Shown: positions 8,391 through 18,082 of the stretch, piece by piece
How positions within the stretch are numbered: the stretch's first letter is position 1
Layout: each line of letters opens with the position of its first letter
NCBI GenBank assembly: GCA_029262005.1
Contig: JAJDAG010000127.1
Location: forward strand, 1-51,637
DNA length: 51,637 nt
Direction of reading: 5' to 3'
DNA from: Candidatus Zhuqueibacterota bacterium
GTDB lineage: Bacteria > Zhuqueibacterota > Zhuqueibacteria > Oceanimicrobiales > Oceanimicrobiaceae
Position numbers and translations under genes: made by a program
The notes under the pieces: generated by a model
The model's input: only the letters and a program-made list of their open reading frames with translations
Databases searched by the model: none
Told to the model about the DNA's origin: nothing

Positions 8391-9377
8391 ATGAATTGGC
8401 CCAATCTTCAAATGCCGGAAGGCATTGAAATTGATGATACGAGTTACTCGAACACCTTTGGCAAGTTTGTTTTTCAGCCACTCGAGAGAGGCTTTGGTGT
8501 TACTATTGGTAATTCGTTAAGAAGGATCTTGCTGGCGTCATTGCCGGGAGCGGCTATTTCAATGATACGTGTCAATGGTGTGTTGCATGAATTTGCCACC
8601 ATTTCTGGTGTTGTTGAAGATGTTGCAGATATTGTGTTAAATTTGAAGGAAGTTCGGTTCAAACTTATAAATCGCCTCTCTGATAAAGTTGTTGTATCTT
8701 TGTCCGGACCAGGTGAATTTACAGCCAGGGACATTCAAAACGGCAGTACTGATTTTGAAATATTGAATCCTGAGCGGCATATTGCAACACTTAACGAAGA
8801 TGCAAATTTCGACATTGAGCTTCGGATTTCTCGTGGGCATGGTTATGTCCCTGCAGATGAGAACAGAATCCCTGATCAGCCTATTGACGCACTACCGATT
8901 GATGCGATTTATACACCCATCCGACGTGTCAGTTATCACGTAGAAAACACACGTGTTGGACACCGGACTGACTATGAGAAATTGACGCTTGAAGTTGTGA
9001 CTGACGGCAGTGTTACACCAGATGATGCATTGACCTATGCGGCTAAAATTCTCAAGGATCATATTCAGTTGTTTATCAATTTTGATATCGAGCCTGAAGA
9101 AGAAGAGCCAGTTGAGGTTGACGAAGAAATCCTCAAAGTCCGCAAGCTTCTCAAGATGCCTGTTGATGAGCTTGAACTTTCCGTGCGGTCTTACAACTGT
9201 CTAATGGCGGCGAATATTAAAACAATTTGTGACTTGGTCAGGCGTGACGAGCAAGAAATGTTAAAGTTCAGAAATTTTGGACGGAAATCCTTGCAGGAGT
9301 TGACCAAAATTCTTGATGAGAAAGGCCTTCAATTCGGTATCGATACCGAGAAGTATCTTAAAGGCGATACAGAGTAA
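8391..9377 (+). CDS. rpoA: DNA-directed RNA polymerase subunit alpha
   Basis: RpoA (328 residues) dimerises to nucleate RNA polymerase assembly. The N-terminal domain (about 1-235) carries FGKFVFQPLERGFGVTIGNSLRRILLASLPG and the NTRVGHRTDYEKLTLEVVTDG block. A short acidic linker (EPEEEEPVEVDEE) leads to the C-terminal domain (about 255-328) with the helix-hairpin-helix LELSVRSYNCLMAANI and the LLKF/RNFGRKSL segment. That domain binds UP elements and activators. The gap to rplQ is 11 bases. Confidence 0.98.
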   Translation: MNWPNLQMPEGIEIDDTSYSNTFGKFVFQPLERGFGVTIGNSLRRILLASLPGAAISMIRVNGVLHEFATISGVVEDVADIVLNLKEVRFKLINRLSDKVVVSLSGPGEFTARDIQNGSTDFEILNPERHIATLNEDANFDIELRISRGHGYVPADENRIPDQPIDALPIDAIYTPIRRVSYHVENTRVGHRTDYEKLTLEVVTDGSVTPDDALTYAAKILKDHIQLFINFDIEPEEEEPVEVDEEILKVRKLLKMPVDELELSVRSYNCLMAANIKTICDLVRRDEQEMLKFRNFGRKSLQELTKILDEKGLQFGIDTEKYLKGDTE

Positions 9378-9388
9378 AGGGAAAAAAT

Positions 9389-9841
9389 ATGCGGCATCGA
9401 AAAGCACATAGAAAACTTGGAAGAACAGCAAGCCATAGGAAAGCTATGCTTGCAAATGTGGCAGCGGCTCTGTTTGAGCATAAACACATTCGGACGACAA
9501 CGGTCAAGGCGAAGGAAGTTCGTAGTACCGTTGAAAGATTAATTACTTTCGCCAAGAAAGGTAGTCTTGCAGATCGGCGTCAGGTGTTAAGAACGATTCG
9601 GGATAAAAAAATAGTCCGCAGTCTGTTTGATGAAATTGCACCTACGTACAAAGATCGCAATGGCGGGTACACGCGTGTTATTAAATTGGGTAGACGGCGC
9701 GGTGATGCTGCTGAAATGGCTGTGCTTGAATTGGTTGGGTATGAAGGTGTAGCCATTGAAAAGCAGATAGATCGTGCTGAGAAAAAGGCAACTAAAGCGG
9801 CCGACGACAAGGAGTCTGCAAAAGGTGATCCTACGGAATAA
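9389..9841 (+). CDS. rplQ: 50S ribosomal protein L17
   Basis: L17 (150 residues) lies near the peptide exit tunnel. The start MRHRKAHRKLGRTASHRKAMLANVAAALFEHKHI and the segment GGYTRVIKLGRRRGDAAEMAVLEL are diagnostic. The C-terminal 30 residues (RAEKKATKAADDKESAKGDPTE) form a charged extension beyond the roughly 120-residue core. GGGAAAAA is the nearest ribosome-binding-like sequence. It is the last gene of the alpha operon and is followed by a strong terminator. Confidence 0.97.
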   Translation: MRHRKAHRKLGRTASHRKAMLANVAAALFEHKHIRTTTVKAKEVRSTVERLITFAKKGSLADRRQVLRTIRDKKIVRSLFDEIAPTYKDRNGGYTRVIKLGRRRGDAAEMAVLELVGYEGVAIEKQIDRAEKKATKAADDKESAKGDPTE

Positions 9842-9876
9842 GCGCGCTCGTCTGAATTCATGTGTTAGAATTCGAA

Positions 9877-9910
9877 GCCGATTGTTTTTCAGCACAATCG
9901 GCTTTTTTTT
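9877..9910 (+). terminator. Intrinsic terminator after the ribosomal operon
   Basis: A perfect 9-bp stem, GCCGATTGT (9877-9885) with ACAATCGGC (9894-9902), encloses an 8-base loop and is followed immediately by eight T residues (9903-9910). It lies 35 bases after the rplQ stop and separates the ribosomal genes from the lipoprotein gene. Confidence 0.93.
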
Positions 9911-10003
9911 GGTATTGCTTTCGCGGTGGAACTTATTTTAAACTGAATAAGTACGTAAGGAAGCCAATAATTTCCTTATTTCGCACGACAAAGGTTGAAG
10001 TTC

Positions 10004-11215
10004 ATGAAACAGATTGTTTTACATGGTGTTATGTTTTTTAATCTGCTAATTATCTCTTTATTCCTGGTTATAATGAGCAGTTGCAAAAGCGATCGTGCTG
10101 TTGATGGGTTTGATCTACTCCTGGATTCTGGTAGCCTGGGTCGGGTCGATAGTACACGCATGTTGACTGATAGTGAGATCGGGTTTTCAGATACGCTAGC
10201 TGCTACCGGTTCACAATCACTATTGTCACTCGGTTCACTGAACGGTATTGAGACGCGAATAGTCATGCGTTTCGGTAGCGTTTCAGATACCCTCGAAATT
10301 GCTAAAGCTACCTTGCTTTTGAATACGAATACCCTACTTTCTGTTGGCCGTACAAAATCGAAATTTGACGTGATTGTCAGAAAAGTAGGAACAAGCTGGG
10401 ATGAGGGACAAGTTAATTTTGACAACTTTTCTTTTGACACAACTCAGGTTTTGGCTCGGTCAGAAATTAAATCTACTGTGGGCAGTTCTAATGTTGCCGA
10501 TTCTACATTTTCTGAAACAGTCCGTTTCGAATTCAATGAGACTGGTCTGGAGCTCGTACGTAATTGGGCGGACCCGGCATCGGCAGATACGCACGGCATA
10601 CTCATCGATTTTGATACAAGTGATTTCGTTAAAGACTTTTTTTCCTCAGAAGGCTTACTGAACAGGCCCCGTTTGGAGCTGTATCTTTCTAAGAATGGCG
10701 CAGTGGTGGATACAGTTTTGTCGGAGCCAACTGCTGACGCATTTTTGTTTAATCGTACCTTTGAGCCTGCCCAAGATGGGCTCCTTCATGTGGATAATCT
10801 TTTCGGCCGGCAGGTAATGGTAAAATTTAATTTGGATAGTATCCCCAGGGAATCCACTATCAATCGGGCTAATCTCATTCTCCATGTGGATGAAGATAGG
10901 AGCGTTCTCACGAGCAGTGGATTTACTCTACAAATAGATCAGTTGTCTGAGTTTGATACTGCGACCAATACTGCGGTGAGGGATTCAGTCTTGTCGCCAA
11001 GATTTAGTCTTGTAAGAAGAGGTGGCTCGGTAGTAACAATGTCCGTTCGCAATGAAATTCAATTTTGGGTAACTGGAGAATTTGTAAATCAGGGATTGTT
11101 GCTGCGAGGTGCTGCTTTCGGACGTGACATATCCAGCGTCGCATTTCATTCCAAAAACACAAACCCGGAGCTGGCGCCTCGACTTGAGATTGAGTTTTCT
11201 TCGCTTGAGCAATGA
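10004..11215 (+). CDS. Putative surface lipoprotein with DNRLRE-like beta domains
   Basis: A 403-residue predicted lipoprotein. After a hydrophobic stretch (residues about 9-24), a lipobox-like IMSSC places the acylated cysteine at position 27; Met at -3 is atypical. The rest is beta-rich. Two similar regions read as 'strands supporting a mixed sheet with LLLN/LILHVD': about 80-230 (KATLLLNTNTLLSV..., SWDEGQVNFDNFSFDT) and about 255-400 (VMVKFNLDSIPRESTINRANLILHVD). This resembles the DNRLRE-type jelly-roll domains found in secreted proteins. I start at ATG 10004, 9 bases after AAGG, rather than TTG 9995. It probably forms a unit with the outer-membrane gene 25 bases downstream. The function is not known. 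Confidence 0.7.
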   Translation: MKQIVLHGVMFFNLLIISLFLVIMSSCKSDRAVDGFDLLLDSGSLGRVDSTRMLTDSEIGFSDTLAATGSQSLLSLGSLNGIETRIVMRFGSVSDTLEIAKATLLLNTNTLLSVGRTKSKFDVIVRKVGTSWDEGQVNFDNFSFDTTQVLARSEIKSTVGSSNVADSTFSETVRFEFNETGLELVRNWADPASADTHGILIDFDTSDFVKDFFSSEGLLNRPRLELYLSKNGAVVDTVLSEPTADAFLFNRTFEPAQDGLLHVDNLFGRQVMVKFNLDSIPRESTINRANLILHVDEDRSVLTSSGFTLQIDQLSEFDTATNTAVRDSVLSPRFSLVRRGGSVVTMSVRNEIQFWVTGEFVNQGLLLRGAAFGRDISSVAFHSKNTNPELAPRLEIEFSSLEQ

Positions 11216-11240
11216 CAGTGATTAAGGAAAAGGCACTTTT

Positions 11241-12458
11241 ATGTTTCAACGAAATATTCTAAAAACGCTCCTTTGTATTGGCATCTTCAGCTTTTCGGGT
11301 GTATCGAATACCTATTCGCAGTCTTATTATTCTCAAGCTGAAATAGGTGTGGTGCACCATTTTGTGAGCGGGCAAAGTATCGGCATGGGGGGAGTTGGTC
11401 TTGCCGTTGCCGACCCGGTTTCTGTCAATTTTCTCAATCCTGCGGCGCTGACTAACTTGTCTGTTACTTACCTGTCTGGAAATTTTTTGCACCAAAACAC
11501 GTCGTTGACCGGCTCGTCAGTTGATGCCGCAATTTCAAGTACAAATGTTGATGGCGTTCAATTTCATGTACCCCTAAAGCCTCGGCGCATTTCAACCGCG
11601 ATAGGTTTGATTCCATATAGTACAGTCGAATATACGTTTGAAGGCGAAGGTGCAATCAGTGGTACTACTTACCGGCAAGTTGTAAGTGGGGACGGCGGTA
11701 TCAATACTGCATTTTTGAGCATAGCCATACGTCCATTCGACCGTGTTTCGGTTGGTGTTAGCGGGCTCTACTACTTTGGTGCTTTGCGAAAATTGTGGCG
11801 CGTAGTCTTTGCCGACCAGGTAAATTTTCGCAATACCCGAAATGAGGTCTCTGAAATTGTCAGTGCTGGTAACATTCGACTTGGGGTTCAAGTCAGACTC
11901 TTGTCGAAGTGGAGAATTGCAGCGGTTATTACACCTGGTATTACGTTTGACGCAGATAAGACAGTGATCCTGGAAAACGTTCAAGAGTTTTCAGATTTCT
12001 CTGATCGAAGTGTTAAGCTGCCTTTAGCCTATGGTTTTGGTACGTCTTTTTTTATAGGTAGTAAGCTATTGGTTGCCGCTGATTATTACGCTGAACACTG
12101 GAGTGGCAGCTCTGGCACAGGGTACGTTAATGACAGCAAGCGGTTGGGTTTAGGGATTGAATTTTCAGCGCGTGGTACCGGGTTTAATAGTTCGTACTTC
12201 AGCAGAATGTCATTTCGTGCCGGGGTTACATATCGTGACCTTGGTTTGGAGAAGCCTGTTGGAGAACGTGTTACAGAATTATTTGGAACGGTTGGTCTTG
12301 GGGTGCCAATAAAGTGGAGTGCAGCTCGGCTCGATCTTGGGTTTGAGGCTGGGCAGCGTGGGGCTCTTCCTGAAAATCCAATCAGAGAGCGTTTCGTTCG
12401 TTTGGCCGTGAGTATAACCGCCGGTGAGCGCTGGTTCTATCGTGGCGGCCCGCGCTAA
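11241..12458 (+). CDS. Outer-membrane beta-barrel protein, FadL/PorV-like
   Basis: A 405-residue protein with a Sec signal peptide (about residues 1-26, ending TYSQ). The mature N-terminus carries the pattern GQSIGMGGVGLAVADPVSVNFLNPAAL. A Gly-Met-Gly-Gly motif followed by a Asn-Pro-Ala turn is typical of the FadL/PorV-like and UPF0164 outer-membrane families. The remainder alternates amphipathic strands with turns and ends in a beta-strand-like SITAGERWFYRGGPR tail. These families act as transport channels or secretion-system partners in the outer membrane. No substrate can be deduced. The gene follows the lipoprotein by 25 bases, so the two products are likely co-expressed. Confidence 0.72.
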   Translation: MFQRNILKTLLCIGIFSFSGVSNTYSQSYYSQAEIGVVHHFVSGQSIGMGGVGLAVADPVSVNFLNPAALTNLSVTYLSGNFLHQNTSLTGSSVDAAISSTNVDGVQFHVPLKPRRISTAIGLIPYSTVEYTFEGEGAISGTTYRQVVSGDGGINTAFLSIAIRPFDRVSVGVSGLYYFGALRKLWRVVFADQVNFRNTRNEVSEIVSAGNIRLGVQVRLLSKWRIAAVITPGITFDADKTVILENVQEFSDFSDRSVKLPLAYGFGTSFFIGSKLLVAADYYAEHWSGSSGTGYVNDSKRLGLGIEFSARGTGFNSSYFSRMSFRAGVTYRDLGLEKPVGERVTELFGTVGLGVPIKWSAARLDLGFEAGQRGALPENPIRERFVRLAVSITAGERWFYRGGPR

Positions 12459-12481
12459 TGAAAGCACTGTAACAAATTCTC

Positions 12482-12510
12482 TTGCTTTTTAGTCAAAAGT
12501 TCAGTAATAT
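12482..12510 (+). promoter_or_regulatory. Candidate sigma-70-type promoter for the TPR gene
   Basis: TTGCTT (12482-12487) and TAATAT (12505-12510) are spaced by 17 bases in the 134-base gap ahead of the TPR gene. Matches to consensus are only partial (3 of 6 and 4 of 6). The TTTTTAG between them and an AT-rich leader are compatible. Treat it as a candidate. Confidence 0.35.
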
Positions 12511-12592
12511 TTTTGGTGACTTCAGATACTCACTTACCACTTTACGACCCTGAATTTAGTAATTTTACCTAATAACCTCTGGAGGTATAACG

Positions 12593-13867
12593 GTGAATAA
12601 TGCAAAAACTGTGCATACAATAAAGAGCAATATTCTTACTCTGGGGGTGTTTGTTCTCGTTTTCGTTATTGGCGTGTCAGGCACCTCGACCGACGCTTAT
12701 GCAAAGAAAAAGAAGAACAAGAAGGGGCAGGACGAGGAAATAGACCCTCAAGCGGCTCGGAAAAAGTATATTTTTGAGTTGAATAAAAGTTGGAGCTTTG
12801 GTTACGAAAATTACAAAAATAAACAATATACCAATGCGGCCAAACATTTTTGGAGAGTCGCCAGCATAGATACAATAGATAAATTCCCGAAAGTCTATCG
12901 CTATTTGGGTGACTGCTACTTCAAGATGGAAAATGCCGACAGTGCGCAGGTTGTCTTTGAACTTGGCCTTCGAAAGTACGAAAAGGATGTGCATTTACAC
13001 CGTATGGTCGGTTTCCTTAAATCGCAGCGTGAGCAAGTAGATGAGGCTATTTTAGAGTACGAAAAAGTTATCGAGCTTGAACCTGAGTCCAAAGACGATA
13101 TGAAGCAACTTGCCAAACTGTATGTTAAGGCCGATCGCAGCGATGATGCTATTTCTGCCTACGGCAGAATTCTTGAGCTTGACCCGAATGATATTGAGGC
13201 TCAAGAAAACCAGGCCGCACTCTATTTATCCAATGAAGATATAGAGGGTGCTATCGCCAATAAAGAGAAAATAAGAACGCAGCAATCAGACAACAGTCGA
13301 GTGCGATTCGATTTAGGGAGGATGTATTTTGAACAGGAGCAATTTGATAAATCTGTCGAACTGTTTGATGAGTTCCTGGTGTTAGTGCCTGGCGACATCT
13401 CTGCCATGGAATATGTCGGCAATGCTTACAGAAATGTTGACAGACTTAGCGAGGCTATTTCTCAGTATAAAAAAATTCTGGCAATTGAGCCTGGCAATAA
13501 GAAAGTTGTTACTGAAATAAGCAGAAGCTATAAACAGCTTGGAAAGTACCGCAGCGCTAAGACTTACGCTAATAAAGCGCTTGCGATCGACAACTCTTAC
13601 GGCTTGGGCTGGATTGTTCTGGGTGAGGCTTATGAGGCTTCAGCAGAGGCCTGTGTTTCCCAGAAGGATGGCAAGGTCGATTTTAACGACAAACTGGTCT
13701 ATGAAATTGCTGCTGGGTTTTACAAAAAGGCAAAGAAAGATCTCGCCTTTCGACAGGATGCAGATAGACATCTCAGCTACTTACAAGGTGTCCTGCCCAC
13801 CAAGGAGGACAAGTTCATGCACAAAAGTCAAACAAAGCCTACCGGTGCCTGCTACAACTGGTTTTAA
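12593..13867 (+). CDS. Secreted TPR-repeat protein
   Basis: A 424-residue protein with an N-terminal export signal (hydrophobic residues about 15-30, then DAYAKKKK). The bulk is tandem tetratricopeptide repeats from about residue 65 to 350: [98 protein letters not shown]. It is expected to act as a periplasmic or envelope scaffold; no partner is evident. The start is GTG 12593, 7 bases after GGAGG (12581-12585). The tail contains a lone cysteine (GACYNWF). It sits between the outer-membrane gene and glyA. Confidence 0.8.
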   Translation: MNNAKTVHTIKSNILTLGVFVLVFVIGVSGTSTDAYAKKKKNKKGQDEEIDPQAARKKYIFELNKSWSFGYENYKNKQYTNAAKHFWRVASIDTIDKFPKVYRYLGDCYFKMENADSAQVVFELGLRKYEKDVHLHRMVGFLKSQREQVDEAILEYEKVIELEPESKDDMKQLAKLYVKADRSDDAISAYGRILELDPNDIEAQENQAALYLSNEDIEGAIANKEKIRTQQSDNSRVRFDLGRMYFEQEQFDKSVELFDEFLVLVPGDISAMEYVGNAYRNVDRLSEAISQYKKILAIEPGNKKVVTEISRSYKQLGKYRSAKTYANKALAIDNSYGLGWIVLGEAYEASAEACVSQKDGKVDFNDKLVYEIAAGFYKKAKKDLAFRQDADRHLSYLQGVLPTKEDKFMHKSQTKPTGACYNWF

Positions 13868-13895
13868 GCGAAGTACAAGTATAGGTGTTTATGCG

Positions 13896-15194
13896 ATGAG
13901 CGTGAAGTTACAGCATTTGCAGCATTATGATCCGGAAATATACGAGACGATCATTCAAGAGACAAAACGTCAGACTGAGACGCTAGAGTTGATTGCTTCT
14001 GAGAATTTTGTGAGTCCTGCCGTATTGGAGGCCTGTGGTCAGGAAATGACCAATAAGTACGCCGAAGGCTATCCGGGTAAAAGATATTATGGCGGGTGTG
14101 AGTATGTTGATGCTGCCGAAGAAATGGCAAAGAGTCGGGCCAGGGAGTTGTTTGGTGCTGAGCATGTAAACGTGCAACCACACGCGGGTTCGCAGGCAAA
14201 TATTGCGGCGTTTTTTTCGGTTCTGTCTCCCGGTGATAGGGTTCTGGGTATGAACTTATCACATGGGGGGCATCTTACCCACGGCAGCCCGGTTAATTTC
14301 TCTGGCCGAATCTTTGATTTTAGTTTTTATGGTGTTGGTAAGGAAACGGGTTGCATTGACCTTAATGAGGTTGAAGATGTGGCTACAAGAACGCGCCCAA
14401 AATTGATAGTGACCGGGGCGAGCGCTTATTCGCGCGAGATAGATTATGTTGGTTTTCGCACGGTGGCTGATAAAGTGGGCGCTTATCTGATTTCGGATAT
14501 TGCTCACCCTGCCGGCTTGATTGCTGCAGGTTTGATTCCCAGCCCGGTACCACATTGCCATATTGTTACTGCCACAACTCATAAAACACTACGAGGACCT
14601 CGTGGCGGAATAATCATTGTTGGTAAAGATGCGGAAAATGATCTCGGGCTCAAGACGTTAAAGGGTCGTTCTAAGCTCTGGTCAGAAGTGGTTGACTCAA
14701 ACGTATTTCCCGGCTTTCAGGGCGGTCCTTTGATGCATATTATCGCAGCCAAGGCTGTTGCATTTAAGGAAGCGCTTTCGCCGAGGTTTAAAGAATATTC
14801 AAAGCAGGTGATTGTTAACGCCAAATGTTTGGCTGAAAACCTGCTTGAGTTTGGATTTGAGGTTGTTTCAGGTGGCACTGACACGCATGTGATGCTCGTC
14901 GACTTGCGAAACAAAGGCCTTACAGGAAAAGAGGCAGAAGCTCGCCTCGAGAGTGCCGGCATAACAGTGAACAAAAATATGGTACCTTTTGACACACAAA
15001 GTCCATTTGTCACCAGTGGAATTAGAATTGGCTCTCCTGCATTGACAACCAGAGGGATGAAGGAGCCTGACATGCGTTGCATTGCTGAGTTGATTCACCG
15101 CCTTCTGAGTAGTGCCCCAAGCGAATCCATTTTAAACTCTGTGCGGGCTGATGTTGCGCAGTTATGCGCCGGCTTCCCACTTTTCGTACTCTAA
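13896..15194 (+). CDS. glyA: Serine hydroxymethyltransferase
   Basis: GlyA (432 residues) interconverts serine and glycine with tetrahydrofolate, using PLP, in the cytosol. It opens with the family block [44 protein letters not shown]. The PLP-binding lysine is Lys230 in [31 protein letters not shown] and [17 protein letters not shown] follow. I start at ATG 13896, which matches the family; the frame is open further upstream through the 3' end of the TPR gene, but those residues are unrelated. The C-terminus ([10 protein letters not shown]) ends as expected. Confidence 0.97.
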   Translation: MSVKLQHLQHYDPEIYETIIQETKRQTETLELIASENFVSPAVLEACGQEMTNKYAEGYPGKRYYGGCEYVDAAEEMAKSRARELFGAEHVNVQPHAGSQANIAAFFSVLSPGDRVLGMNLSHGGHLTHGSPVNFSGRIFDFSFYGVGKETGCIDLNEVEDVATRTRPKLIVTGASAYSREIDYVGFRTVADKVGAYLISDIAHPAGLIAAGLIPSPVPHCHIVTATTHKTLRGPRGGIIIVGKDAENDLGLKTLKGRSKLWSEVVDSNVFPGFQGGPLMHIIAAKAVAFKEALSPRFKEYSKQVIVNAKCLAENLLEFGFEVVSGGTDTHVMLVDLRNKGLTGKEAEARLESAGITVNKNMVPFDTQSPFVTSGIRIGSPALTTRGMKEPDMRCIAELIHRLLSSAPSESILNSVRADVAQLCAGFPLFVL

Positions 15195-15205
15195 TACCGA
15201 GTAAT

Positions 15206-15655
15206 ATGCGCTGCCCTTTTTGTAAAGAAGATGATAGTAAAGTAATTGACTCCAGGTCAATAAGTGAGGGGCGTGTTGTCAGAAGAAGACGGGAGTGTCT
15301 TAGGTGTGAGCGCAGGTTCACCACCAAAGAACATGTTGAGGAATCACCCTTGATGGTTGTGAAAGCCGATGGCCGTCGACAGGCATATGAGCATCAGAAG
15401 CTCAAACTTAGTTTGCAAATCGCTTGCAAGAAGAGGCCTATCCCTACTGCGGACCTCGAAGATGTAGTAAATGATATCGAGGGTTCACTGCGGGACAATG
15501 CACAGGCAGAGGTTGAGTCCAGGAAAATCGGTGAGTTGGTTATTCAGAGACTGCGTGAAATAGATGAAATTGCTTATGTCAGGTTCGCCTCCGTTTATCG
15601 AAATTTTAAGGATAAGGAGGAATTTATCACTGAACTAAAGGAATTGAAAAGATAG
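15206..15655 (+). CDS. nrdR: Transcriptional repressor NrdR
   Basis: NrdR (149 residues) is the nucleotide-sensing repressor of ribonucleotide reductase genes. An N-terminal zinc ribbon has Cys3, Cys6, Cys31 and Cys34 (CPFC and CLRC). The ATP-cone follows at about residues 48-138 (VVKADGRRQAYEHQKLKLSL to AYVRFASVYRNFKD). The start at ATG 15206 gives the canonical MRCPFCKEDDSKVIDSR. No NrdR-box pair was found in the window, and no nrd genes are present here. The gene lies 11 bases after glyA and 121 before tatC. Confidence 0.96.
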   Translation: MRCPFCKEDDSKVIDSRSISEGRVVRRRRECLRCERRFTTKEHVEESPLMVVKADGRRQAYEHQKLKLSLQIACKKRPIPTADLEDVVNDIEGSLRDNAQAEVESRKIGELVIQRLREIDEIAYVRFASVYRNFKDKEEFITELKELKR

Positions 15656-15656
15656 A

Positions 15657-15755
15657 GTGCTTCAACAATATTTAGATGAGTTTGGTCTGGAGCGGATAGT
15701 TTCGATGGCATACGGGCTGTCACTATCTGCTTTTTTAGTGTTTGTTGGAGTTTGA
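15657..15755 (+). CDS. Possible 32-residue small protein between nrdR and tatC
   Basis: GTG 15657 opens a 32-codon frame ending TGA 15753-15755. It encodes MLQQYLDEFGLERIVSMAYG followed by a short hydrophobic tail, residues about 21-32 (LSLSAFLVFVGV). AAGGAATTGAAAAG upstream, inside the nrdR end, could serve as the ribosome binding site. The gene-length gap it fills is otherwise unexplained. Such a short frame can be chance; nothing identifies it. A link to the Tat system is only suggested by position. Confidence 0.25.
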   Translation: MLQQYLDEFGLERIVSMAYGLSLSAFLVFVGV

Positions 15756-15776
15756 TGTTCTTGCTATAAAGGAAAA

Positions 15777-16535
15777 ATGTCTACCCACATGGAAATGCCT
15801 TTTCTTGAGCACCTTGAGGAATTGAGGTGGCGACTCATAAAGTCCGTGGTGACGGTGGTTGCGCTCAGCCTGATTGTGTATTTTTTTTCAGAGGGAGTTT
15901 TGGCGTTATTGGTGGCACCTTATAACGATGCGCTTGCTTACTTAAATCGCCCTGAACAGCAAAGACTCATATTTTTGTCTCCTACCGGTGGCTTCATGGT
16001 ACGCATTAAGTTGTCGGTGTTTTCCGGATTTGTCCTGGGGTTGCCGGTTGTCTTTTATCAGTTTTGGCAGTTTATTGTTCCCGGGCTTTTGTCCACTGAG
16101 CGAAAGTACTTGCCGTTAGTTGTATTTTTTTCGACATTTTGTTTTATGGCCGGGGCTGCTTTTTGTTATCATATTGTTTTGCAATATGGTCTTCGATTTC
16201 TACTTAGTTTCGAAACGGCAGATCTGGCAGCCACTATTTCTGTGGATGAATACTTACAGTTTATCACAATGCTGATCATTGTATTCGGATTGGTGTTTGA
16301 GCTACCTGTTTTGTCGTTTTTCCTGACCAAGATTGGCCTTGTCACCCCAGCATTTCTTCGGCATTATCGCAAGCACGGAATAGTCGGTATGGTTATTATT
16401 GCTGCTGTTATAACCCCACCGGATATTTTTACACAACTTTTACTTGCCGGTCCTTTGGTTCTACTTTATGAAATTAGCATTTTGGTTTCACAGGCTGCGT
16501 TGCGGAAGCCTGAGACGATTCCTGAAGAGGAGTAA
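15777..16535 (+). CDS. tatC: Sec-independent protein translocase TatC
   Basis: TatC (252 residues) is the receptor of the twin-arginine pathway in the inner membrane. The N-terminal MPFLEHLEELRWRLIKSV is the TatC hallmark, and LSPTGGFMVRIKLSVFSGFVLGLPVVFYQFWQFIVPGL is a conserved loop and helix. Six membrane segments can be traced, with the FELPVLSFFLTKIGLVTP motif in the last third and VITPPDIFTQL near the end. No tatA/tatB is in the window. AAAGGAA precedes ATG 15777. Confidence 0.96.
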   Translation: MSTHMEMPFLEHLEELRWRLIKSVVTVVALSLIVYFFSEGVLALLVAPYNDALAYLNRPEQQRLIFLSPTGGFMVRIKLSVFSGFVLGLPVVFYQFWQFIVPGLLSTERKYLPLVVFFSTFCFMAGAAFCYHIVLQYGLRFLLSFETADLAATISVDEYLQFITMLIIVFGLVFELPVLSFFLTKIGLVTPAFLRHYRKHGIVGMVIIAAVITPPDIFTQLLLAGPLVLLYEISILVSQAALRKPETIPEEE

Positions 16536-16658
16536 GGTTTTAACCCGGTTTCATTTCAATTTTTATACTTCAAGAATAACCATTCACTGTTTCTCATTTG
16601 CAAGGTTTCTTCTGCGGAAACTGACTTTTGAGCGACCTGAATTAGTGGAGCAAACAAT

Positions 16659-17213
16659 ATGGCTATCAAATCCGACAATTGGATTAAGGGAAAAGCTCAA
16701 AATGATGCAATGATTGAGCCGTTTGTTGAGTCACAGGTTCGAAATGATGTTATATCCTATGGTTTGTCATCCTATGGTTATGATGTGCGCATTGCTGATG
16801 AGTACAAGATTTTTACTAATTTAAATTCCACAATTGTGGATCCAAAGCATTTTGACGAACGATCCTTCGTCGATTATCAAGGGGATGTGTGCATCATCCC
16901 TCCCAATTCTTTTGCTTTGGGCAGAACCCTGGAGTACTTTAGGATTCCACGGCAAGTGATGACAATTTGCGTTGGTAAATCAACCTATGCACGGTGTGGG
17001 ATAATCACCAATGTAACACCCCTTGAACCTGGCTGGGAAGGATTTGTTACATTAGAGATCTCAAACACAACACCGTTGCCTGCAAAAATTTATTCGGGCG
17101 AGGGAATTGCTCAGATTTTGTTTTTTGAGAGCGATGAAGAGTGCAACCAGTCATACAGTGATAAGCGTGGTAAGTATCAAGGCCAGGTTGGCGTAACTTT
17201 GCCCAAACTTTAA
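16659..17213 (+). CDS. dcd: dCTP deaminase
   Basis: This 184-residue dUTPase-fold enzyme converts dCTP to dUTP in pyrimidine deoxynucleotide synthesis. The core motifs are [86 protein letters not shown]. The catalytic Glu is in the [15 protein letters not shown] segment; the C-terminal [13 protein letters not shown] closes the trimer. ATG 16659 follows TAGTGGAG. It is the first gene of a tight run with PHP, MBL and HD genes. Confidence 0.96.
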   Translation: MAIKSDNWIKGKAQNDAMIEPFVESQVRNDVISYGLSSYGYDVRIADEYKIFTNLNSTIVDPKHFDERSFVDYQGDVCIIPPNSFALGRTLEYFRIPRQVMTICVGKSTYARCGIITNVTPLEPGWEGFVTLEISNTTPLPAKIYSGEGIAQILFFESDEECNQSYSDKRGKYQGQVGVTLPKL

Positions 17214-17227
17214 TATTGAAGTGAATT

Positions 17228-18076
17228 ATGAAACCTATTTCTGGTGGTGCAGATCTACATCTTCATACCACTTATTCCGATGGATACTGCTCACCTCATG
17301 AATTGCTGGAGCGTGTCGCTAAGATTGGTTTAACTGCCATTGCAGTTACAGATCACGATGAGATTTCAGCAATACCTGAGGCCACAGATTTGGGCAGAGT
17401 TAAGGGGATTGAGGTTATACCCGGCGTTGAGTTGAGCGTAAATTATCAGGGCCAGGACACTCATTTACTTGCTTATTGTTTTGATTGTGAGAATGCTGAA
17501 TTCCTTAAACACCTTTCCCTTTTTAAAAACCAGCGTATTTCTCGTGCAAAGGAAATCGTTGACAAGTTAGAAATGCTTGGAATGCCAATCTCTTTTGCTT
17601 GTGTCCTGAAGAAAGCAGGAGAAGGCACAGTTGGGCGGCCTCATATCGCCAATGTTTTATTAGAGGATGGATTTGTCTATTCATTCCAGGAGGCTTTTGA
17701 TAAGTATCTTGGCAACGGCAAGCCGGCGCATGTTGACAAGTATAAAATCGATTTAACTTCTGCGATTAAAATGGTCAGGGCGGCTGGAGGCGTTTGTGTT
17801 GTCGCGCATCCCGCAATCCAATTGAACCACGAAGAATTGTTGCAACTCATAGAGTGCGGTGTAGACGGTATTGAAGTTGTCCACCCCAGACATACTCCAG
17901 AGGAAACAGAATGTTATAAAAACCTTACCAGGCAACACAATCTGTTAGCTACCGGTGGTTCCGATTTTCATGGTATCCCAAGAGGCGGGGAAGTTCTGGG
18001 TAAGTTCAAAGTCCCTTACCATGTTGTCGAAGACATAAAAGCCCGGGCCGGGTTCTGGAAAACTAAAACTCTCTGA
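17228..18076 (+). CDS. PHP-domain phosphoesterase (RnaAM/TrpH-like)
   Basis: A 282-residue PHP-family protein. All PHP metal motifs are present: GADLHLHTTYSDG (residues about 7-19), AVTDHDEIS, EVIPGVELSV, VCVVAHPA and ATGGSDFHGIPRGGE near the C-terminus. This matches the YciV/TrpH group, of which E. coli RnaAM acts on 3',5'-nucleoside bisphosphates and short RNA. The substrate here is inferred from the family only. It sits 14 bases after dcd and 6 before an MBL gene. Confidence 0.87.
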   Translation: MKPISGGADLHLHTTYSDGYCSPHELLERVAKIGLTAIAVTDHDEISAIPEATDLGRVKGIEVIPGVELSVNYQGQDTHLLAYCFDCENAEFLKHLSLFKNQRISRAKEIVDKLEMLGMPISFACVLKKAGEGTVGRPHIANVLLEDGFVYSFQEAFDKYLGNGKPAHVDKYKIDLTSAIKMVRAAGGVCVVAHPAIQLNHEELLQLIECGVDGIEVVHPRHTPEETECYKNLTRQHNLLATGGSDFHGIPRGGEVLGKFKVPYHVVEDIKARAGFWKTKTL

Positions 18077-18082
18077 TATTAT

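Noticed and set aside
13539-13895. Upstream extension of the glyA frame
   Set aside because: It overlaps the TPR gene in another frame, is not GlyA-like, and the family N-terminus is reached at ATG 13896.
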